Shown piece after piece: positions 59,382-64,000 of a stretch of 64,000 nt of DNA (the first letter of the stretch is position 1; each line of letters starts with the position of its first letter). This DNA is from PALSA-505 sp963762615. Lineage in GTDB: Bacteria; Actinomycetota; Actinomycetes; Streptosporangiales; Streptosporangiaceae. The position numbers were made by a program, and so were the translations under genes. The stretch is from assembly GCA_963762615.1 (NCBI GenBank), contig CAVXLG010000020.1:1-64000 (forward strand), read 5' to 3'. The notes beneath the pieces are model-generated. The model was not told where the DNA came from. It made no database searches and saw only the letters and a list, made by a program, of their open reading frames with translations.

Positions 59382-61210
59382 ATGACCTCCTCGTTCACGA
59401 CCCGGCCCGAGCTGGCCGGCACGTTCGGGATGGTGGCCTCGACGCACTGGCTGGCGTCGGCGGCCGGCCTGGCCGTGCTCGAGCAGGGCGGCAACGCGTT
59501 CGACGCCGCGGTGGCCGCCGGCCTGGTGCTGCAGGTGGTCGAGCCGCACCTGAACGGGCCCGGCGGCGAGGTCCCGGTCATCGGGTTCGACGCGGCCCGC
59601 GGCGAGACGTTCGTGCTGGACGGCCAGGGGCCGGCGCCCGCGGCGGCCACGCTGGCCGCGTTCGGCGGGCTCGGCCTGGATCTCGTGCCGGGCAACGGCC
59701 TGCTGGCGGCCTGCGTGCCCGCGGCGTTCGGGACCTGGATGCTGCTGCTGCGCGACCGCGGCCGGCTGCCGCTTCGGGCCGTGCTGGAGCGTGCCATCGG
59801 GTACGCGGCCGGCGGCTACCCGGTGCTGCCGGCGATCAGCGCGGGCATCGCGAGCGTGGCGGGGCTGTTCCGCGAGCACTGGCCGTCCTCGGCCGAGATC
59901 TACCTGCGCGGTGACGGCCCGGGTGGTGTCCCCGGGCCGGGAACCAGGCTTGCCAATCCCGTGCTGGCCGCCACCTACCGGCGGATCCTCGCCGAGGCCG
60001 AAGCCGCAGGTCCCGACAGGGACGAGCAGATCGAGGCGGCGCGGCAGGCGTTCTACCGGGGGTTCGTCGCCGAGACTGTCGCCGCGTACCTGGCCCGGGC
60101 CGAGGTGGCCGACGTCACCGGGGACCGGCACCGGGCCCTGCTCGGCTACGACGACCTGGCCGGCTGGCGGCCGGCACCGAGCAGCCGGTGACCCTTGACT
60201 ACCAGGGCCTGACCGTGTGCAAGACCCCGCCCTGGGGGCAGGGCCCGGTGTTCTTGCAGCAGCTGGCCCTGCTGTCCGGGTTCGACCTGGCGGGCATGGG
60301 CCCGGGCAGTGCCGAGTTCATCCACGTCGTGGTCGAGTGCGCGAAGCTGGCTTTCGCGGACCGGGAGGCGTGGTACGGCGACCCGCGGTTCACCGACGTC
60401 CCGCTGGACGACCTGCTGTCGCCCGGGTACGCGGCGCAGCGCCGCGGGCTGGTCGGTGCCAGCGCCCGGCCGGACCTGGTTCCCGGGTCGCCCGGCGGCC
60501 GGACGCCGCGGCTGCCCCGGTTCGCGTCGGCCGCTTCCCGTCCGCCCGGGCTCGCGGGCGTCAGCGCGCCCGGGCTCGACCCGGGCACCGGGGAGCCGAT
60601 GAGCCGCGCCGGCGACGCCCCGGCCGGGGTGGGGGACACCTGCCACCTGGACGTGGCGGACAGGTTCGGCAACCTGGTGTCGGCCACGCCGAGCGGCGGC
60701 TGGCTGCAGAGCTCGCCGGTCATCCCGGGGCTCGGCTTCTGCCTGGGCACCCGGGCGCAGATGTTCACCCTCACCCCTGGGCTGCCCGGCACGCTGGCCC
60801 CCGGCAAGCGGCCGCGCACCACGCTCAGCCCCGGGCTGGCGCTGCGCGGCGGCGAGCCGTATCTCGCGTTCGGCACGCCCGGCGGTGACCAGCAGGACCA
60901 GTGGACCGTGGGGTTCTTCGTCAACCACGTGCAGTTCGGCATGAACCTGCAGCAGGCGATCGACGCGCCCGCCTTCCACACCCGGGCATTCCCGTCCTCG
61001 TTCTATCCGCGCGAGTCCTGGCCGCTGGCCGTCGACGTCGAGGAGCGGGCCGGACCGGGCGTGATCGCCGCGCTGCGCGCCCGGGGCCACCTGGTGACGG
61101 TCATGCCGCCGTGGTCGCTGGGCCGGATCAGCGCGGCGGCCAGATCCGGCGGGTTCCTCTACGCGGCCGCGAACCCGCGGGGCATGCAGGGCTACGCGGT
61201 CGGCCGCTAA
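59382..61210 (+). CDS. Gamma-glutamyltransferase family protein, frameshift near 60176
   Basis: ATG 59382 opens with TSSFTTRPELAGTFGMVAST and runs through GGNAFDAAVAAGLVLQVVEP and HLNGPGGEVPVIGFD to GYDDLAGWRPAP, where a one-base indel (about 60172-60180) causes a stop at 60191. The next frame continues EQPVTLDYQGLTVCKTPPWG, KLAFADREAWYGDPRF, then GDTCHLDVADRFGNLVSATP with the autocatalytic Thr, and ends GGFLYAAANPRGMQGYAVGR. The corrected length is about 609 residues, usual for YwrD-like GGT. Without a signal peptide it may be a cytoplasmic acylase/GGT-like enzyme. GTG 60188 could restart translation, but that would leave two halves. Confidence 0.82.
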
Positions 61211-61346
61211 CCTGCAGCGATGGGCCAGGCCGATCCGGAACATGCCGGGGGCAGCCGTTCGTTTACCTGGTACGAGGCGAGATGTGGTTCAGTTAGGCAA
61301 TGCGGTTACGGCATAGCGGCCCCTGGCGGGCCAGGGGAAGGCGGAG

Positions 61347-61538
61347 ATGACGAACCATGTGAAGTTCGCGATCGGCGGGATCATCATCGGGCTGATCCTG
61401 CTCATCGTCCTGCCCGCGTGGGCGGTAGTACTGATCATCGCGGCCGCGATAGCCATCCCGGCCGCCGCCTACTTCATGCTCGACCCGTCACAGCGCCGCA
61501 GGCTGCGCCAGCAGCGCCGTCGGCAGCTCGACCGCTAG
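61347..61538 (+). CDS. Small two-helix membrane protein
   Basis: 63 residues from ATG 61347 with GAAGGCGGAG upstream. Two hydrophobic helices in tandem (FAIGGIIIGLILLIVLPAWA and VVLIIAAAIAIPAAAYFML) are followed by a strongly basic tail (QRRRLRQQRRRQ). No known family recognised. The 3' end is duplicated (26 bp), including the stop codon. Confidence 0.7.
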   Translation: MTNHVKFAIGGIIIGLILLIVLPAWAVVLIIAAAIAIPAAAYFMLDPSQRRRLRQQRRRQLDR

Positions 61539-61568
61539 CGCGCCGCCGGCAGCTCGACCGCTAGCGCG
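61517..61568. repeat. 26-bp duplication spanning the small membrane protein stop
   Basis: Two copies, starting at 61517 and 61543, of a 26-bp unit beginning ccgtcggcagctcgaccgct (second copy ccgccggc...). Each copy includes the TAG that ends the small membrane protein. Confidence 0.85.
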
Positions 61569-61609
61569 CCCTCGGCGGCCGCTGGCGGCGCGGCTCAGCC
61601 GGTCACGGA

Positions 61610-62182
61610 TTATCCCCCGGCCCTCGCGGCTGCCTTCAGCTCCTGCTTGTGCGCGCGGACCCGGGCGAGCGATTGCGCGTCCACGATGTCGGCGACCGAA
61701 CGGTAGGCGGCGCGGTCGCCGAACGGGCCGGCCGCCTCGCGCCATCCCTTCGGCCGCACGCCCAGCTGCTTGCCCAGCAGGGCGACGAAGATCTGCGCCT
61801 TCTGCGCCCCGAATCCGGGCAGCTCCGCGACCCGGCTGAGCAGCTCGCCGCCAGACCTGACGCCGGACCAGATCTGTTCCGGGTCCCCGTCGTAACGATC
61901 AGCGATCAGGCGGCAGAGCTCCTGCACCCGGGCCGCCATGGCCCGCGGGTACCGGTGCAGCGCGGGCCGCTGCGCGAAGACCGCGCCCAGCGCCTCGGGG
62001 TCGTAGCCCGCCAGCTCGCGGGCGTCCGGCTCGTGCCCGAGCCGCTCGACCAGGACGGCCGGCGAGCTGAACGCTTTCTCTATCGTCACCTGCTGATCCA
62101 GCAGCATCCCGATCAGCAGGGCGAGCGGGCTGCGCGACAGCAGCGCATTGGCGTCGTCGCCAACCGGCAGCGAGAGTGTCAT
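61610..62182 (-). CDS. HhH-GPD base-excision repair family protein
   Basis: 190 residues. The helix-hairpin-helix plus Gly/Pro block is LPGFGAQKAQIFVALLGKQL; the N-terminal PLALLIGMLLDQQVTIEKAF resembles the start of the HhH-GPD fold seen in small actinobacterial relatives. The catalytic Asp and Lys positions of MutY/Nth are not evident, and there is no FeS cluster motif, so glycosylase activity is uncertain. ATG 62182 with GAGGCCGGGATG ahead. Confidence 0.85.
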   Translation of the reverse strand: MTLSLPVGDDANALLSRSPLALLIGMLLDQQVTIEKAFSSPAVLVERLGHEPDARELAGYDPEALGAVFAQRPALHRYPRAMAARVQELCRLIADRYDGDPEQIWSGVRSGGELLSRVAELPGFGAQKAQIFVALLGKQLGVRPKGWREAAGPFGDRAAYRSVADIVDAQSLARVRAHKQELKAAARAGG

Positions 62183-62269
62183 CCCGGCCTCCAGGTCACC
62201 AGGGGACCATCATGCCCGCCGCCGCCCGGGTTCGTCACCCGGTGCTCAGCTCCCGGTGAGCAGGAGTGC

Positions 62270-63490
62270 TCAGATCAACCCGGGATAGAGCAGCGCCAGC
62301 TGATCCGGGTAGCCGGCGATCAGGCGCAGCTCGTCGTCGGTGAGCGGCTTGCCGGTGGCCGCGCCGCACAGCTGGACCAGCTTGAACGCCAGATCCTCGT
62401 CCGCCACCTCGATGCCGAGGCCGTCCATCACGTGCCGGAACCCGGCCCGGCCGCCGTACTCGCCGGTGAGCACCACCCGGCCCTCGGCGGCGTGCCAGTC
62501 GGCAGGGAAGGGGCCGAGCGCATCGTCGTCGTAGAGCTCGTAGTTCTGCCGGTCCTTCAGCGCCCCGTCGGCGTGGATGCCGGACTCGTGGGCGAAGGCG
62601 TTCCGGCCCACCCCGGGCTGGCCCTGCGGCAGCGGCTGGCCGAAGGCGTAGCTCGCCCACAGGCTGAACCGCCGCGCCCAGGACAGGTCCACCGGGTCGC
62701 CGATCGTCGCCTGGCCCGCGGCGCCGAATCCGTACCGGAACGCCAGGATGCTCGACAGCAGGTCGGCGTTGCCCGCGCGCTCCCCGATGCCGTTGACGCA
62801 GGTATTGACCCAGGCGTCCTGGCCGGCGTCGAGATCGCCGAGCGCGCCGGACAGCGAGTTCGCCACGGCCATGCCGAGGTCGTTGTGGCAGTGCGTCTCG
62901 ACCGGCATGCCCACGGCGCTGGCCAGCTTCGCGAACCGCTCCCGGATCCGCTCGGGCGTGTCGCCGCCGATCGTGTCGCAGTACCGCACCCGGTCGGCTC
63001 CGGCCTCCTTGGCCGCGAGCGCGAACTCGAGCAGGAACCCGTCATCGGTGCGGGACGCGTCCTCGGCGTTGACGCCGATCGTCTGCGCCCCGCCGTCCCG
63101 CGCCGCCGCCACCGCGGCGGTCATCTCCGCGACGATCGCGCCGCGGTCGCGCCGGCCGCGGAACTTGTGCGCGATCATCTGGTCCGAGGTGGAGATCGAC
63201 AGGTTGTAATGCCGCAGGCCGAGCGGCACCGACGCGGCCACGTCCGCCGGGATGGCCCGGCACCAGCCGGACAGCCGCAGCCCGCCGAGCGCGCCCGCCG
63301 CGGCCAGCGCCACGTTGGCCCGCACGTACGGCACCTCGTGGAAGAGATAGGGGAACCCGATCTCGGACTGCGCCACGCCCAGCCGGGCCAGGTAGAAGTT
63401 GATCATCGTCTTGCCGAACTTGGACAGCCCGGTACGCGCGGTCTGCACGCCGTCGCGGTTGGTGACGTCGAGGAAGTGGATAACAGGCAC
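62270..63490 (-). CDS. Homocitrate synthase/2-isopropylmalate synthase family protein
   Basis: 406 residues. DRE-TIM metallolyase: FLDVTNRDGVQTARTGLSKF at the N-terminus (DxTxRDG variant), VETHCHNDLGMAVANSLSGA with the metal His, NTCVNGIGERAGNADL, and FAHESGIHADGAL. Condenses acetyl-CoA with a 2-oxo acid; the length without an IPMS regulatory domain and the sequence around HESGIH suit homocitrate synthase or citramalate-like enzymes, but substrate is undetermined. ATG 63490, with AAGGAGGGTC upstream. Divergent from a citrate-synthase gene, suggesting joint control. Confidence 0.87.
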   Translation of the reverse strand: MPVIHFLDVTNRDGVQTARTGLSKFGKTMINFYLARLGVAQSEIGFPYLFHEVPYVRANVALAAAGALGGLRLSGWCRAIPADVAASVPLGLRHYNLSISTSDQMIAHKFRGRRDRGAIVAEMTAAVAAARDGGAQTIGVNAEDASRTDDGFLLEFALAAKEAGADRVRYCDTIGGDTPERIRERFAKLASAVGMPVETHCHNDLGMAVANSLSGALGDLDAGQDAWVNTCVNGIGERAGNADLLSSILAFRYGFGAAGQATIGDPVDLSWARRFSLWASYAFGQPLPQGQPGVGRNAFAHESGIHADGALKDRQNYELYDDDALGPFPADWHAAEGRVVLTGEYGGRAGFRHVMDGLGIEVADEDLAFKLVQLCGAATGKPLTDDELRLIAGYPDQLALLYPGLI

Positions 63491-63522
63491 GGAGCGACCC
63501 TCCTTGCAGCTTGACTTCCTCT

Positions 63523-63570
63523 ACGTTGACATGACATCAAACGTGGATCAAGATTGATGAAAATCAATCT
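63523..63570. promoter_or_regulatory. Divergent promoter region with two inverted repeats
   Basis: ACGTTGA (63523-63529) faces TCAAACGT (63537-63544) with one bulged base; AGATTGAT and ATCAATCT (63551-63570) form a perfect 8-bp inverted repeat around GAAA. The first overlaps TTGACA (63526-63531), a -35 for the + strand gene. The second overlaps the earliest ATG (63557), so that ATG is probably not the start. Confidence 0.55.
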
Positions 63571-63589
63571 CATGCGAGGTCGCGCTGCC

Positions 63590-64000
63590 ATGGCCGCCTG
63601 GATCACCTCGGAGGCCGCCGCCGAGCGGCTCGGCGTCAAGCGGGCCACGCTGTATGCCTACGTGAGCCGCGGCGTCCTGGTGCGCAGGCGGGCCCCCGGC
63701 GGCCGGGGCAGCCTGTTCGACTCCGGCGAGATCGAGCGGCTCGCCCGCCGCGGGCGGCCGCGCGGCGCGCCGGGCGGAGCCGAGCTGGTCATCGAGTCCG
63801 CGCTGACCGAGATCTCGGCGGACCGGCTCCGCTACCGCGGCTACGAGGTCACCTCGCTGGCCGTCACGCGCAGCTTCGAGGAGGTCGCCGGCCTGCTCTG
63901 GACCGCAGACCTCGTCCCGGCCGCTGAGCCGCCGGCGGCCCCGCAGCAGGCGGGCGCCCGCCTGCCGGCGAAGCGCGCGCTCCGCGCCAGCGGGGCAGTG
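63590..64000 (+). CDS. Citrate synthase family protein with N-terminal MerR-like HTH (partial, runs off the end)
   Basis: The window holds the first 137 residues from ATG 63590 (MAAWITSEAAAERLGVKRAT); in-frame ATGs at 63557 and 63572 are possible. The N-terminus is a helix-turn-helix (SEAAAERLGVKRATLYAYVS, RGVLVRRRAPGGRGSLFDSG) followed by the start of a citrate-synthase domain (ELVIESALTEISADRLRYRG, YEVTSLAVTRSFEEVAGLLW). Such HTH-fused citrate synthases are known in actinomycetes. Whether it makes citrate, methylcitrate or regulates DNA cannot be read from this part. The catalytic His and Asp lie beyond the window. Confidence 0.8.
   Translation, partial: MAAWITSEAAAERLGVKRATLYAYVSRGVLVRRRAPGGRGSLFDSGEIERLARRGRPRGAPGGAELVIESALTEISADRLRYRGYEVTSLAVTRSFEEVAGLLWTADLVPAAEPPAAPQQAGARLPAKRALRASGAV

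Noticed and set aside
1..64000. tRNA, rRNA, riboswitches, phage or insertion-sequence genes
   Set aside because: Nothing with a tRNA TPsiC-type pattern or a recognisable transposase or integrase was found by eye; a covariance-model search was not possible.

Overview
The window is chromosomal DNA of a very high-GC actinomycete. The codon use is strongly GC3-biased, GTG starts and 4-base stop/start overlaps are common, and the gene families are typical of soil Actinomycetota (ECF42 sigma factor with a DGPF partner, DUF222/HNH protein, MpaB oxygenase, AGPS-like oxidase next to TetR, GlpD and DAG kinase). A filamentous lineage such as Streptosporangiales is my guess; no rRNA or marker gene settles it. 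I saw no rRNA, tRNA, CRISPR array or intact insertion sequence.

Layout. 0-2.5 kb: a badly frame-broken uronate dehydrogenase-like gene and an oxoglutarate-semialdehyde-type aldehyde dehydrogenase. 2.5-3.9 kb: a lower-GC zeta-toxin-like kinase, split by a frameshift, with a small coupled partner. 4-15 kb: penicillin-binding protein, ECF42/YCII pair, aminotransferase plus mmsA, class I aldolase, TPP enzyme and acyl-CoA ligase. 15.5-20.5 kb: two zinc-ribbon membrane proteins, a hydrolase-cyclase fusion and a Baeyer-Villiger-type monooxygenase. 20.7-27.5 kb: a catabolic cluster (Zn-alcohol dehydrogenase, SMP-30 lactonase, IclR, SDR, D-threonine-aldolase-like protein, GabT) in which two matching TTCCG-N5-CGGAA palindromes suggest an IclR regulon. 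28.5-30.7 kb: three tandem secreted paralogues, each with its own copy of a promoter-like element. 30.8-33.4 kb: remnants of pobA, pcaB and possibly pcaH, interleaved with small intact genes. 33.3-45 kb: AAA ATPase, fused E1 dehydrogenase, MFS remnant, serpin, esterase, MFS-MarR fusion, FAH-family protein and DUF222/HNH protein. 45.2-50.3 kb: DAG kinase, AGPS-like oxidase, TetR and GlpD, the same neighbourhood as M. tuberculosis Rv2249c-Rv2252. 50.3-54.2 kb: a lower-GC five-gene operon, the most interesting part. 54.5-64 kb: CutA, MpaB, nucleoside-kinase-like protein, histidine phosphatase, PCuAC-like lipoprotein, DUF885, gamma-glutamyltransferase, HhH-GPD protein, homocitrate-synthase-like enzyme and the start of a citrate synthase.

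The 50.3-54.2 kb operon encodes a PatA-like subtilisin (S8 protease plus the PatA/PatG C-terminal domain), three small peptides sharing a leader motif close to L(R/K)LP(V/A)Q, and a two-repeat peptidoglycan-binding protein. Two of the peptides also carry GVEA(S/A), close to the G-L-E-A-S site cut by cyanobactin PatA, just before a hydrophobic or Cys-containing tail. This looks like a stripped-down, cyanobactin-related RiPP system in an actinomycete, without the heterocyclase, prenyltransferase or macrocyclase.

Two features run through the whole window. Many genes (about ten) are interrupted by single small indels after which the protein sequence continues normally; this fits either an indel-prone assembly or very recent gene decay. 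Short GC-rich tandem repeats of 17-35 bp lie in many 3' flanks, several beginning on the stop codon itself.
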